Source of the DNA: Nocardiopsis sp. FR4
GTDB lineage: Bacteria > Actinomycetota > Actinomycetes > Streptosporangiales > Streptosporangiaceae
Length of the DNA stretch: 64,000 bases
Reading direction: 5' to 3'
NCBI RefSeq assembly: GCF_009830945.1
Contig: NZ_VWVV01000034.1
Span: 1-64,000 of the forward strand
The number at the start of each line of letters is the position of its first letter. Positions within the stretch are counted from its first letter, which is position 1. Of this stretch, positions 41,259 to 52,442 are shown in pieces. The notes under the pieces were generated by a model. That model was not told the origin of the DNA. It made no database searches and saw only the letters and a list, made by a program, of their open reading frames with translations. Position numbers and translations under genes: made by a program.

Positions 41259-41837
41259 TCGGGCGCTCGCCCGGTCGCTCCACGTGTCCGGTCGCGAACT
41301 CCCCGCGAGCCCGACTTAGCGGATAAAATGGACATACACGCAGGTCGTGGCGGTTCGGTGAAGGCGATGCGAATCCGCGGCGATCCGCGTAGAACCAAAC
41401 TCCTCCGCGGGGCATCACCACCAGGGTGGGTATCGCTCCCCCACGTGGTCGGACCCCGACACCCGGTAGTGCTCCGGGATGCCGGATCCGCCGTCGTCCG
41501 GCGCGTTCGCGGTGGGGTGTCCACGGCAGGCCGAGGAGGAGCGAAACCCTTCCTGGACAGGGATATGGTTTAAAGTCGAGTGTTCCCCGGAGGCCTCGTG
41601 GCCCACCGGATCGGGTGTCCCGGCAACGGCGGATACCCTCACCGGGGGTGACAAGGAGGACGACGCGGGGGATGAGACCTAGCGACCGACCGTGCGAGGC
41701 GCACCGCTGGCACGACAGCGGAACGTCTCGCCGCGTTCCGGGCGGTGGGCGGGCCCAGCGCCCGCGTGGTGCCCGGCACGTGTCACCGATCAGCCGAATC
41801 AAGCACCGCCCCGTGCGGTAGGAGGCCGAGCCGACCT
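41259..41837. other. Long intergenic region before the FHA gene
   Basis: About 580 bp with no gene I can support. Open frames such as 41479-41682 have no ribosome binding site and third-position GC well below the local genes. A TAAAAT hexamer (41324-41329) and the AT-rich ATATGGTTTAAAG (41563-41575) are possible promoter elements. In mycobacteria the corresponding gap is short, so a leader RNA is possible. Confidence 0.4.
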
Positions 41838-42380
41838 ATGTCGAGCGTTTACTGCACGCAGTGCGGTCACGCCGTTGCGGATGATGCCCGTTTCTGCTCC
41901 CACTGTGGAACCCCCCTCCGCAGGGCCGAACAGCAGGGCCCCCGACCCGGCGCTGGCGGGGAGTCCGGCGGAGACGTCACTTCCACGATCTCCCTCTCGG
42001 GCATACAGGCCCTGGAGGAGGAGGAGTCCGGTGAGGAGCTGGGCGGCGACGACCCCGCCAACCCCGACGCGCTGCCGCCGGGTACGGCGCTGCTCGTGGT
42101 CAAGCGCGGCCCCAACGTCGGGAGCCGCTTCCTGCTGGACAGTGACGTGACCACCGCCGGCCGCCACCCCAACAGCGACATCTTCCTGGACGACGTCACC
42201 GTCTCCCGGCGCCACGTGGAGTTCTTCCGCCGCGGCGACGGGTTCGGCGTCCGCGACGTGGGCAGCCTCAACGGCACCTACGTCAACCGCGAGCCGGTCG
42301 ACGAGGCCCAGCTCGGCGGCGGGGACGAGATCCAGATCGGTAAGTTCCGCATGGTCCTGCTGACCAAGCCGCGCCGCTGA
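41838..42380 (+). CDS. garA: GarA/OdhI-like FHA-domain protein with zinc ribbon
   Basis: A 180-residue cytoplasmic regulator. ATG 41838 starts a double CxxC zinc ribbon ('YCTQCGHAV', 'FCSHCGTPL'). A Thr/Ser stretch ('DVTSTISLSG') before an acidic linker is where Ser/Thr kinases phosphorylate GarA-type proteins. The FHA domain follows (~100-180) with 'AGRHPNSDIFLDDVTVSRRHVEF' and 'DVGSLNGTYVN', the phospho-Thr binding residues. GarA/OdhI inhibit 2-oxoglutarate dehydrogenase and control glutamate metabolism. The garA label rests on domain order and on the DUF151-MerR-gcvP neighbours. Confidence 0.85.
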   Translation: MSSVYCTQCGHAVADDARFCSHCGTPLRRAEQQGPRPGAGGESGGDVTSTISLSGIQALEEEESGEELGGDDPANPDALPPGTALLVVKRGPNVGSRFLLDSDVTTAGRHPNSDIFLDDVTVSRRHVEFFRRGDGFGVRDVGSLNGTYVNREPVDEAQLGGGDEIQIGKFRMVLLTKPRR

Positions 42381-42550
42381 GGAGCGGACGGCCTCGAGCG
42401 GGAGCGGCGGGCGGGCCGAAGAGGTTTGCGGCCCCCCGCCGCCGGAGAACTTTGTAACGAAGGGTGCCGATTTCGCCCTCGGGTCCTGATCCACGGGGTG
42501 AGCAGGGACGAGCGCCCATCCGGCATGATGACTCGTGGGACGGAGACGCT

Positions 42551-43024
42551 GTGAAGCACATGGAGGTCGTCGGCGTCCGGGTTGAGATGCCCTCGAACCA
42601 GCCGATAGTCCTGCTCAAGGAATCCGATGGGGACCGCTACCTGCCGATCTGGATCGGCGGTGTGGAGGCGACCGCGATCGCGCTGGCCCAGCAGGGTGTC
42701 GCACCAGCCAGGCCGCTCACGCACGACCTGTTCCGGGACGTGCTCAACGCCCTGGACACCGCGCTCACCACGGTGAACATCACCGGCCTCAGCGACGGCA
42801 TCTTCTACGCCGAACTGGTCTTCAGCAACGGTGTGGAGGTCAGTGCGCGGCCCTCCGACTCGATCGCGCTGGCGTTGCGCACCGGAACGCCGATCTACGC
42901 GCACGAGGACGTGATCGCCGAGGCGGGGATGCCCATTCCGGACGAGCAGGAGGACCAGGTCGAGGCCTTCCGGGAGTTCCTGGACAACATCTCGCCCGAG
43001 GACTTCGGCAGACGTACCGAGTAG
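42551..43024 (+). CDS. DUF151 bifunctional nuclease family protein
   Basis: A 157-residue protein. GTG 42551 follows ACGGAG. The family core is clear: 'VVGVRVEMPSNQPIVLLKE', 'YLPIWIGGVEATAIALAQQG', 'RPLTHDLFRDVL' and 'ARPSDSIALALRTGTPIYAHEDVI'. Plant and Thermotoga relatives degrade nucleic acids, but the catalytic role in actinobacteria is not settled. A CATGAT element (42524-42529) is a likely -10. The position between the FHA gene and a MerR gene mirrors the mycobacterial Rv1827-Rv1830 order. Confidence 0.88.
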   Translation: MKHMEVVGVRVEMPSNQPIVLLKESDGDRYLPIWIGGVEATAIALAQQGVAPARPLTHDLFRDVLNALDTALTTVNITGLSDGIFYAELVFSNGVEVSARPSDSIALALRTGTPIYAHEDVIAEAGMPIPDEQEDQVEAFREFLDNISPEDFGRRTE

Positions 43025-43272
43025 GCGCCCGTGCGGGCTGTCGTACGCGGGACCCGTGCGGACGGCGGGTCCCAGGCGCGTGTGCGGTGTTCGGGCACGG
43101 CCGCGGGTGGCATGCTGTGACCTGCGGCTTCTCCTTGATGGCCGGTGATAGGTTGGGAGCGGGAATGGCCGTAACGGTCCGGGCCGAACCCCCGGCGGGC
43201 TCCTCGCCCGCCTCCGGGGCGGCTCCGCGGCTCCGCCGCCGCGCGCACTTGGCGACGCGCCGTGCGGTGTCG
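43025..43272. other. Intergenic region after the DUF151 gene
   Basis: About 250 bp with no supported gene; it is GC-rich and contains short GGACCCG/CGGGTCC-type repeats near 43049-43072 that may terminate the DUF151 transcript. Confidence 0.35.
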
Positions 43273-43301
43273 TTGACGCTGCCGGTCGGCCGTCCTACCG
43301 T
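43273..43301 (+). promoter_or_regulatory. Promoter of the MerR gene
   Basis: TTGACG (43273-43278) and TACCGT (43296-43301) are separated by exactly 17 bp, a good actinobacterial housekeeping promoter. The leader to GTG 43388 would be about 80 bases. Confidence 0.7.
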
Positions 43302-43387
43302 CAGTGCAGTAGAACCCGCGGCGCACCCCATCCCTGAGTGGACATCCCCTGTCAAGACCGCCGTGGGACGAGGAGCCGGAGGTCGGC

Positions 43388-43981
43388 GTGGCGGTAGCGG
43401 GCGGCAAGCGGGATCCCCATGACAGGCGGTCCGCGCTGCGGCTAGCGGGGCAGCAGGGCCTACTGTGCGAAGAGGACGTGGTGGCGCTGCCTATGGACGT
43501 CGGGTATCGGGGCCCCGCGGCGTGTACGGCCGCCGGGATCAGCTACCGCCAGCTCGACTACTGGGCCAGAACGGGCCTGGTGGAGCCGAGCGTGCGCGCC
43601 GGAGCCCACAACGCCCCCCTGTACAGCCTTCCGGACATCCTGCTGCTCAAGGTGGCCAAACGACTCCTGGACACCGGCATCTCCCTGCAGCAGATCCGTA
43701 CCGCCGTCGACCATCTGCGCGGACGCGCTGCCCCCGACCTGGCCCGCATCACCCTGATGAGCGACGGCGTCAGCGTCTACGAGTGCACCTCGCCCGAGGA
43801 GGTCGTCGACCTCATGCAGCGCGGCCAGGGCATGTTCGGCCTGGCCCTGGCCAACGTCTGGCGCGAGCTGGAGGAGGCGCTGGGCGTGGTCCCGGCCGAG
43901 GAGCGGGCCGACCTGCCCGCCGCCGCCCCCCAACCCGTGGACGAGCTCGCCAGGCGCCGCAGGGAGCGGCGCACCGGCTGA
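43388..43981 (+). CDS. MerR family regulator (Rv1830-like)
   Basis: A 197-residue regulator. GTG 43388 is close after GGAGG. Unlike the MerR at 2318, the winged helix lies internally ('YRGPAACTAAGISYRQLDYWARTGLV', ~40-110), followed by 'LLLKVAKRLLDTGISLQQIRTAVDHL' and a C-terminal domain with 'VYECTSPEEVVDLMQRGQGMFGLAL'. This matches the actinobacterial MerR proteins encoded beside gcvP. Its role there is linked to growth and glycine or redox metabolism but not firmly known. Confidence 0.88.
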   Translation: MAVAGGKRDPHDRRSALRLAGQQGLLCEEDVVALPMDVGYRGPAACTAAGISYRQLDYWARTGLVEPSVRAGAHNAPLYSLPDILLLKVAKRLLDTGISLQQIRTAVDHLRGRAAPDLARITLMSDGVSVYECTSPEEVVDLMQRGQGMFGLALANVWRELEEALGVVPAEERADLPAAAPQPVDELARRRRERRTG

Positions 43982-44197
43982 GCCCTCCGCACCGCTGCGG
44001 GTCGCGCACACCGTGCCGGGCCCTGGGACCAGCGCGTGTTCGTGCGATCCGCCATACCGGTGGGGCCGGTCCGGGGAAACGCCTGCCCGGAGGCGGTGTC
44101 CGTGTCGGCGATCGAGTACGGTCGTAGTCACAACAGGGATGAAAACCGACATTCACCCTGCTTGTACACATGTACAGACTGTGAGTTGGCTGTCGAT

Positions 44198-44340
44198 ACC
44201 GCGCGAGAGAGACCCCGGGAACGGGGCGCCGACGGGGCAATACTCCCCAGTAACCTCTCAGGCACCACGGATCGTGTGGAGGAGGCCGCTCTGGAGCCTG
44301 GGCACCGCCGTGCCCGGTGACAGAGGGGGAGACCGTCAGG
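44198..44340 (+). promoter_or_regulatory. Glycine riboswitch
   Basis: Conserved aptamer parts appear in order: GCGCGAGAGAGACCCC (44201-44215), GCGCCGACGGGGCAA (44226-44240), CTCCCC (44243-44248) and ACCTCTCAGGCACC (44253-44266), then GACAGAGGGGGAGACCGTC (44320-44337). The 5' GAGAG pairs with CTCTC to close the aptamer. Only one aptamer is visible, although related actinobacterial gcv leaders are often tandem. It should switch gcvP on when glycine is abundant. Confidence 0.85.
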
Positions 44341-44379
44341 AACACCGCCGACCATCGGCCCTGTCACCAGGAGGTCTCC

Positions 44380-47274
<2,895 letters not shown>

Positions 47275-47500
47275 GGCACGGGAGCGGGACACGGCAGGGG
47301 CGTCGGCCTCCGGGTCGGCGCCCCGCCTGCGCCCAATTGCGAATCTACATCGTAAAGCAGAGCTCGTGTTGACGAACCCTTCCGGAGGGCAGGGGAAAGG
47401 GAGGGAACACCCGGGCGGATCCCGACCCGGCCAGCGACCCCTTCCGCGTTAGAGTTGCGGCGACACGGGTCGCGTTCCCACCACGCGAACCGACGCCCCC

Positions 47501-48751
47501 ATGGAAAGCTCGACCATGACCACGACGTCCGGACCCTCCCCGCGCTCCGGTTCCGCCGAACCGCCCCAGGCCACCGACCCCCGGGACACCGAGGAGGCGG
47601 CCGCGGTCCCCGACGGGGACGCCGAGGACCTGTGCGACCAGGCCCAGGACCTCGCCGAGAGCGGCCACCTCGCCCGCGCCGCCGCGCTCTACCAGCAGGC
47701 CGCCGCCGCCCCGCACCCGGGCACGCGGGCCCGCGCCCTCCTGGGCCTGGCCGTGGTCCGGGACCGCGGCGGCGACCTTCCCGCCGCCCGGGAGGCGGCC
47801 CGCGCGGCCCTGGAGACCGGGGACGCGCGCCACGCCCCGCGCGCCGCCTACCACCTGGCGCTGTCCCTGGAGGAGGACGGGCAGGCCGAGGAGGCGGAAC
47901 GCGTCTGGCGCGGGCTGCTGGACCTGGGCGGGGCCGCCTATGCCGCCGTGGCCCGCTACGGGCTGGCCCGCGCCGCCGAGGAGCGCGGTGACACCGGCGG
48001 GGCCGAGGAGCACTGGGAGGCGGCCCTGACCCTTCCGGCCGGTTCTCGGGAGATCAGCCGCCTGCACGCGGCCACGGTGGTCGACGCGGCCCGGGACCTG
48101 GCCGAGCGCCTGCTGGCCCGGGGGCTGCCCGGCGCCGCCGCGGCGGCCGTCGAGCGCGGCCTGGCGGTGGCCGACGACCCCCGGCTGCGCCTGCTGCGCG
48201 CCGCCGCCCACCTCGAACACGCCATCGCCGACGCCGGCGCGGTGGTCGAGCGCGCCGGGAGGGAGGACGGGGAGGCGCCGGAGCCGGAGACCTCGGCCGC
48301 CGCGGTGGAGGTCCTGGCGGGCCTGTTCGCGCTGAGAGGGGACCCCGCCGAGGCCGAACGGGTCTGGCGACTGGGCCTGGAGGCCTCCGGCCCCGAGACC
48401 GCGGACCGGGTGCGCGGGCGGCTGCACCGGGGGTTCGCCTCGCCCGAGGAGGAGGACGGGCGGGGTCCGTGGTGGGAGCCCTACCTGGAGGAGGCCGCGG
48501 CCAGCGCGAGCGCGCCCGCGCTGGCGGGGGAGCTGTTCGCGGTGGTCACCCAGATGCACGCTCTGCTGGCGGTGCCGGTGGTGGAGGGGGAGTCGCGCCC
48601 GGCGGTGCTGCGGGCCGCGATGGAGCAGGCCCTGCGCACCCCGAGCGAGCTGGTATGGGGCCCGGACGTGCACGCCGACTTCCGGCGTCGGCTGAGTGAG
48701 GCGATGGGTGGCCGGGACGTGCTGCCCGAGGGCTGGCCCGACCGGGGCTGA
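47501..48751 (+). CDS. TPR-repeat protein
   Basis: A 416-residue helical protein with at least five tetratricopeptide-like units, e.g. 'AQDLAESGHLARAAALYQQAAAAP', 'AAYHLALSLEEDGQAEEAERVWRGLLDLG', 'YGLARAAEERGDTGGAEEHWEAAL' and 'VLAGLFALRGDPAEAERVWRLGL'. The ~40-residue N-terminus and a mid-linker are disordered. No enzymatic domain is visible, so it is a scaffold. Start ATG 47501 or 47516; no ribosome binding site stands out. It converges on the DUF5999 gene. Confidence 0.8.
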   Translation: MESSTMTTTSGPSPRSGSAEPPQATDPRDTEEAAAVPDGDAEDLCDQAQDLAESGHLARAAALYQQAAAAPHPGTRARALLGLAVVRDRGGDLPAAREAARAALETGDARHAPRAAYHLALSLEEDGQAEEAERVWRGLLDLGGAAYAAVARYGLARAAEERGDTGGAEEHWEAALTLPAGSREISRLHAATVVDAARDLAERLLARGLPGAAAAAVERGLAVADDPRLRLLRAAAHLEHAIADAGAVVERAGREDGEAPEPETSAAAVEVLAGLFALRGDPAEAERVWRLGLEASGPETADRVRGRLHRGFASPEEEDGRGPWWEPYLEEAAASASAPALAGELFAVVTQMHALLAVPVVEGESRPAVLRAAMEQALRTPSELVWGPDVHADFRRRLSEAMGGRDVLPEGWPDRG

Positions 48752-48782
48752 GGCGCCCCGGCCGGGCGGATCCCGGGGGCGT

Positions 48783-48971
48783 TCAGGCGGCCACGCGGGG
48801 CCGGTGCGGGGCGACGACCGCCCCGTCGGGGAGCAGCTCACCGGTGTCCTCGAAGAGGACGACACCGTTGCAGAGCAGGCTCCATCCCTGCTCGGGGTGG
48901 CTGGAGACGACGCGGGCGGCCTCGCGGTCGGTGTCCTCGAAGGACGGACAGGGAGGTTCGTGGCTGCACAT
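48783..48971 (-). CDS. DUF5999 family small protein
   Basis: A 62-residue protein from ATG 48971 (a TTG seven codons earlier is open too). It reads 'MCSHEPPCPS' then 'EAARVVSSHPEQGWSLLCNGVVLFEDTGELLPDG' and ends in a basic 'PHRPRVAA'. This is a highly conserved short actinomycete family of unknown function; the Cys/His N-terminus could bind a metal. It lies downstream of the ThrE-like gene. Confidence 0.85.
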   Translation of the reverse strand: MCSHEPPCPSFEDTDREAARVVSSHPEQGWSLLCNGVVLFEDTGELLPDGAVVAPHRPRVAA

Positions 48972-49153
48972 GGGACAGGCCTTTCGGTCCAAAGGGCTCG
49001 TCGTTGAGCTGACGCCAAGAATAGTGGCTCACATCACATGTGTGTTGTGGTTTGGGGCGGATGTGGTGGCCGTGTCGTTGTCGTCCGCTCGCGTCCGGTG
49101 AGACGCTCCCGGTCGGGCGGAGGTTCTCGCCTCCTCGGTCCGGGCGCGGGCCC

Positions 49154-50584
49154 TCAGTACCCGCCGCGCGTACGGCGTGCCGCCGGGCGGCTGCGCATGC
49201 CCGCCCCCGCCAGGCCACCGTGCTGGAAGACCCGGACGAGTTCGCCGCCCAGGTTGACCCCGGCGCCCAGCGCCAGGGCGACCGTGACGGCCTCGGCCAG
49301 GCCGAGCAGGCCCAGCACCGCGTTGCCCTGGGTGATCTCGATCAGGCCCCGGTAGAGGATGCTTCCCGGCAGCAGCGGCGCGATCGAGGGCACGAGGTAG
49401 GGCAGGACCGGTCTGCGGGTGCGCCGGGCCAGCCAGTGGCCGACCACGCCGACCGCGACCGCGCCCGCGAGTGTGCCCACCACCGGGGCCACCTGGAGCA
49501 GGTCGCGCAGGTTGGCGTAGATGAGCCAGATCATCACGCCCAGGGCGCCGATCATCGGCAGCATCCGGGGCGGCACGGCGAGGGAGATGGCGAAGGCCAT
49601 CGCGATCCCGGCCGCGCCGATGAGGACCTGGGGCTCTGTGGAGGTGCCCGCCGAGGGCAGGGTGTCCAGGTCGATCTGCACACCCAGGCGCTGGGCGGTG
49701 TAGGCGACGGCGGCCACGCCCGAGACGATCGCGCCCAGGATGAAGAAGGTCTCCAGCAGGCGGGCCGCCGCCGAGACGTAGGTGCCGCTGATGCCGTCCT
49801 GGAGGCTGGAGACCAGGGGGCGTCCGGGGAGCAGGGCCATGATGTTGCCGGTGATGATGGCTCCGGCCTGCAGGCCCAGCTCCAGGGTGTTGCTCACCCA
49901 GAGCAGGGCCACGCCGATGGTCGCGGCGACCACGGCCGCGGCGGCCATCTGGTAGAACTCCGCGACGCCGCGCTTGGCCAGGAACACGGCGGTGCGGTCG
50001 CCGAGCACGGTGGCGAGGAAGGCCACGGTGGCCACGATCACGCCGCCGCCCATCATCATGCTCGCACTGGAGGCGATCAGGCCGAATCCGACGGCGATGA
50101 GCCAGTTGGGGTAGGGCATGCGGGCGCGGCGGATGCGGGCCAGGCGGGCGGTGGCGTCCTCCAGTTCCAGCAGGCCCAGCGCGGCCTCCTGGACCAGGGC
50201 GTGCAGTTCGCCGACACGGAAGTAGTCCAGGGTGCGGCGGCGGACCACGCGTTCGCCGGTGATCGGGGGGTGGTCGCCGCCGGGGTGGGTGGACAGGGTG
50301 ATGGTGGTGAAGGTGACCGAGACCTCGGAGCGGGGCAGGTCGAAGGCGACGGAGAGGCTGAGCATGGCCTCGCTGACCGCCTCGGTGCCCTCGCCGCTGG
50401 CCAGCATGAGTTCTCCCACGCGCAGCACCAGGTCGATGGCGCGCGCGTCGGGGAGTGCGACCTCCTCGTCCTCGTCGAGGCCGTCGGGGGTCAGTTCGCT
50501 CTCGTGTGCGGCCCGCCAGTCCCGCATCCTGCTGAGCAGGCGGTCCTCGCCGGGGGGCACGGGCCGTTCCCGCTTGCTTGGCAT
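49154..50584 (-). CDS. Threonine/serine exporter ThrE-type protein
   Basis: A 476-residue membrane protein. A cytoplasmic N-terminal part (~45-165, 'VLRVGELMLASGEGTEAVSEAMLSLS') with DUF1212 features is followed by about ten membrane segments, including 'GGGVIVATVAFLATVLGD' and 'LIYANLRDLLQVAPVVGTLAGAVAVGVVG'. Corynebacterium ThrE exports threonine and serine. ATG 50584 follows GGAACGGAGACAGGG. The substrate here is inferred only from the family. Confidence 0.88.
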   Translation of the reverse strand: MPSKRERPVPPGEDRLLSRMRDWRAAHESELTPDGLDEDEEVALPDARAIDLVLRVGELMLASGEGTEAVSEAMLSLSVAFDLPRSEVSVTFTTITLSTHPGGDHPPITGERVVRRRTLDYFRVGELHALVQEAALGLLELEDATARLARIRRARMPYPNWLIAVGFGLIASSASMMMGGGVIVATVAFLATVLGDRTAVFLAKRGVAEFYQMAAAAVVAATIGVALLWVSNTLELGLQAGAIITGNIMALLPGRPLVSSLQDGISGTYVSAAARLLETFFILGAIVSGVAAVAYTAQRLGVQIDLDTLPSAGTSTEPQVLIGAAGIAMAFAISLAVPPRMLPMIGALGVMIWLIYANLRDLLQVAPVVGTLAGAVAVGVVGHWLARRTRRPVLPYLVPSIAPLLPGSILYRGLIEITQGNAVLGLLGLAEAVTVALALGAGVNLGGELVRVFQHGGLAGAGMRSRPAARRTRGGY

Positions 50585-50784
50585 CCCTGTCTCCGTTCCC
50601 TCCTCGCCTGTACCCCGTGGTGGTCGGCGCGATGATCAAACCCTTGAGGGGACGCGGTCCACGGGGGCCGGGTTCGCCCGGGGCGGGGGTGGTCGCCGGT
50701 GAGTTCGGTCACCGGGCCAATCCTGTCAAGGCCCGCGGTCCTCCGACAGCGACGCGCCGGGGCCGTGCGGGGGCGGGGTCGGGG

Positions 50785-51474
50785 TCAGCGCGGGGGATCG
50801 GTGTCGCTCTCCCCGGGGCGGACCAGGCCGTGTTCGTAGGCGTGGACCACCGCCTGGAGGCGGTCGCGCAGGCCCAGTTTGGTGAGGATGCTGCCGACGT
50901 GGGACTTGACGGTGGTCTCGCCCAGGACGAGGTGCTCGGCGATCTCGGCATTGGACCACCCGCGGGCGAGCAGCCGCAGGACCTGGTGTTCGCGGGTGCT
51001 GAGCGGGTCCTGGCCGGTGTGCTCCCGGGGCGGGGGGAGCAGGGGCGCGAAGCGTTCCAGCAGGCGGCCGAGGACGGGCGGGGAGATGACGGCGGCCCCG
51101 TCGGCGACCACCTGCACGGCGGTGAGGAGTTCGGCGGGCGGGGTGTCCTTGAGGAGGAAGCCGGCGGCGCCCGCGCGCAGGACTCCGACGGCGTACTCGT
51201 CCAGGTCGAAGGTGGTCAGGGCCAGGACCCGCACGCGGTGGCCGCCCTGGCGGGCCCAGGAGGTGATCTGCGCGGTGGCCTCGACGCCGTCCGTGCCGGG
51301 CATGCGTACGTCCATGAGGACGACGTCGGGGAGCAGGCATCGGGTCGCGCTCACCGCCTCGCGTCCGTCGGAGGCCTCGCCCACCACCGACACGTGCGGA
51401 GCCGACTCCAGGATCATGCGGAAGCCGGCGCGGATGAGGGGCTGGTCGTCGACCAGCAGGACTGAGACGGGCAC
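50785..51474 (-). CDS. NarL/FixJ-type response regulator (no adjacent kinase)
   Basis: A 229-residue regulator. The receiver has 'LLVDDQ', phospho-acceptor D55 ('VVLMDVRMPG') and Lys in 'GFLLKDTPP'. A LuxR-type helix-turn-helix covers ~155-215 ('LSTREHQVLRLLARGWSNAEIAEHLVLGETTVKSHVGSIL' region). GTG 51474 is used. Members of this branch normally sit beside a histidine kinase, but the neighbours are ThrE and a nuclease, so it is an orphan. Confidence 0.92.
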   Translation of the reverse strand: MPVSVLLVDDQPLIRAGFRMILESAPHVSVVGEASDGREAVSATRCLLPDVVLMDVRMPGTDGVEATAQITSWARQGGHRVRVLALTTFDLDEYAVGVLRAGAAGFLLKDTPPAELLTAVQVVADGAAVISPPVLGRLLERFAPLLPPPREHTGQDPLSTREHQVLRLLARGWSNAEIAEHLVLGETTVKSHVGSILTKLGLRDRLQAVVHAYEHGLVRPGESDTDPPR

Positions 51475-51508
51475 AGGGGGAATTGTGCCGTACGCGGGAG
51501 GGCGCGGG

Positions 51509-52345
51509 TCATCCGCCGGCGGTGGTGTCGGGGGTGTGCGGTGTCGGGGCGGGCAGGGGCGGCGGGGTGCCGCCGAAGGCGGGGCACAGGGCCTGGTGCT
51601 CGCACCACCCGCAGAGCCTGCTCTTCCTGGGCTCCCACACCCCGGCGCGTCCGGCGGCCTCGATGCGGGCCCAGATGTCGGAGATCTCGGTCTCGGCGAC
51701 GCGGAGTTCGTCCTCGGTGGGTTCGTACCAGCGCACCGCGCCGTCGCCGCCGAGGTAGACGAGTTGCAGGCGGGTGGGGACGACGCCGAGGTCGCGCCAG
51801 ATCATGACGGCGTAGAAGAAGATCTGGAAGCGGGCCTTGTCCTCGAAACGGGGGTGGGGTGACTTGCCGGTCTTGTAGTCGACGACGCGGATCTGGCCGG
51901 AGGGGGCGACGTCGATGCGGTCGACGTATCCGCGCAGGCGCAGCCCGGTGGGGAGGGCGACCTCCAGGCGCAGTTCGCGGTCGCGGGGTTCGAGCGCGGC
52001 GGGGTTCTCCAGGTCGAAGTAGCGGCGGACCAGGGCGCGGGCCGACTCCAGCCAGGCGTCGCGCGCGGTCTCGTCGCCGAAGAGGTCCTCGACCTCGGGG
52101 GTGCGTTCGCGCAGGCGTTTCCACTCAGGTTCGACGAGGCTGAGGGCGTTGCGGGGGGTGCGGGACTCGGCGGGGAGTTCGTAGAGGCGTTCCAGGCAGG
52201 CGTGGACGAGGGTGCCGCGCAGTGCCGCCGCGCTGGGCGCCTCGGGGAGGCGGTCGATGGTGCGGAAGCGGAACAGCAGGGGGCACTGCAGGAAGTCGGA
52301 GGCCCGGGAGGGGGAGAGGGCGGACGGCAGGGGCGCGGTGGTCAT
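51509..52345 (-). CDS. RecB-family (PD-(D/E)XK) nuclease with Fe-S cluster
   Basis: A 278-residue single-domain nuclease. It has 'SPSRASDFLQCPLLFRF', 'GTLVHACLERLYELP', the catalytic 'GYVDRIDVAPSGQIRVVDYKTG' (D...D-x-K) and a closing Cys cluster 'CGWCEHQALCP' that with the early Cys would hold a 4Fe-4S cluster, as in AddB/Cas4-type nucleases. Actinobacteria commonly carry this gene in the trmI/Mpa neighbourhood, as here. It is probably a DNA repair exonuclease. It is divergent from the site-2 protease gene. Confidence 0.9.
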   Translation of the reverse strand: MTTAPLPSALSPSRASDFLQCPLLFRFRTIDRLPEAPSAAALRGTLVHACLERLYELPAESRTPRNALSLVEPEWKRLRERTPEVEDLFGDETARDAWLESARALVRRYFDLENPAALEPRDRELRLEVALPTGLRLRGYVDRIDVAPSGQIRVVDYKTGKSPHPRFEDKARFQIFFYAVMIWRDLGVVPTRLQLVYLGGDGAVRWYEPTEDELRVAETEISDIWARIEAAGRAGVWEPRKSRLCGWCEHQALCPAFGGTPPPLPAPTPHTPDTTAGG

Positions 52346-52442
52346 GGTACGAGCCTATGAGAAGGACGTGACGGTCGGGGAGGGTGTGGATGCGGCTGTG
52401 GACGGCGGGCGGATCCGGGCGCGGTGCCCGTAGGCTGGGGGC

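Noticed and set aside
41479..41682. Possible 67-residue protein before the FHA gene
   Set aside because: No ribosome binding site, weak third-position GC and no recognisable features.
44161..44200. TGTACA repeats as promoter of gcvP
   Set aside because: The -35/-10 match is too weak to list as a feature.
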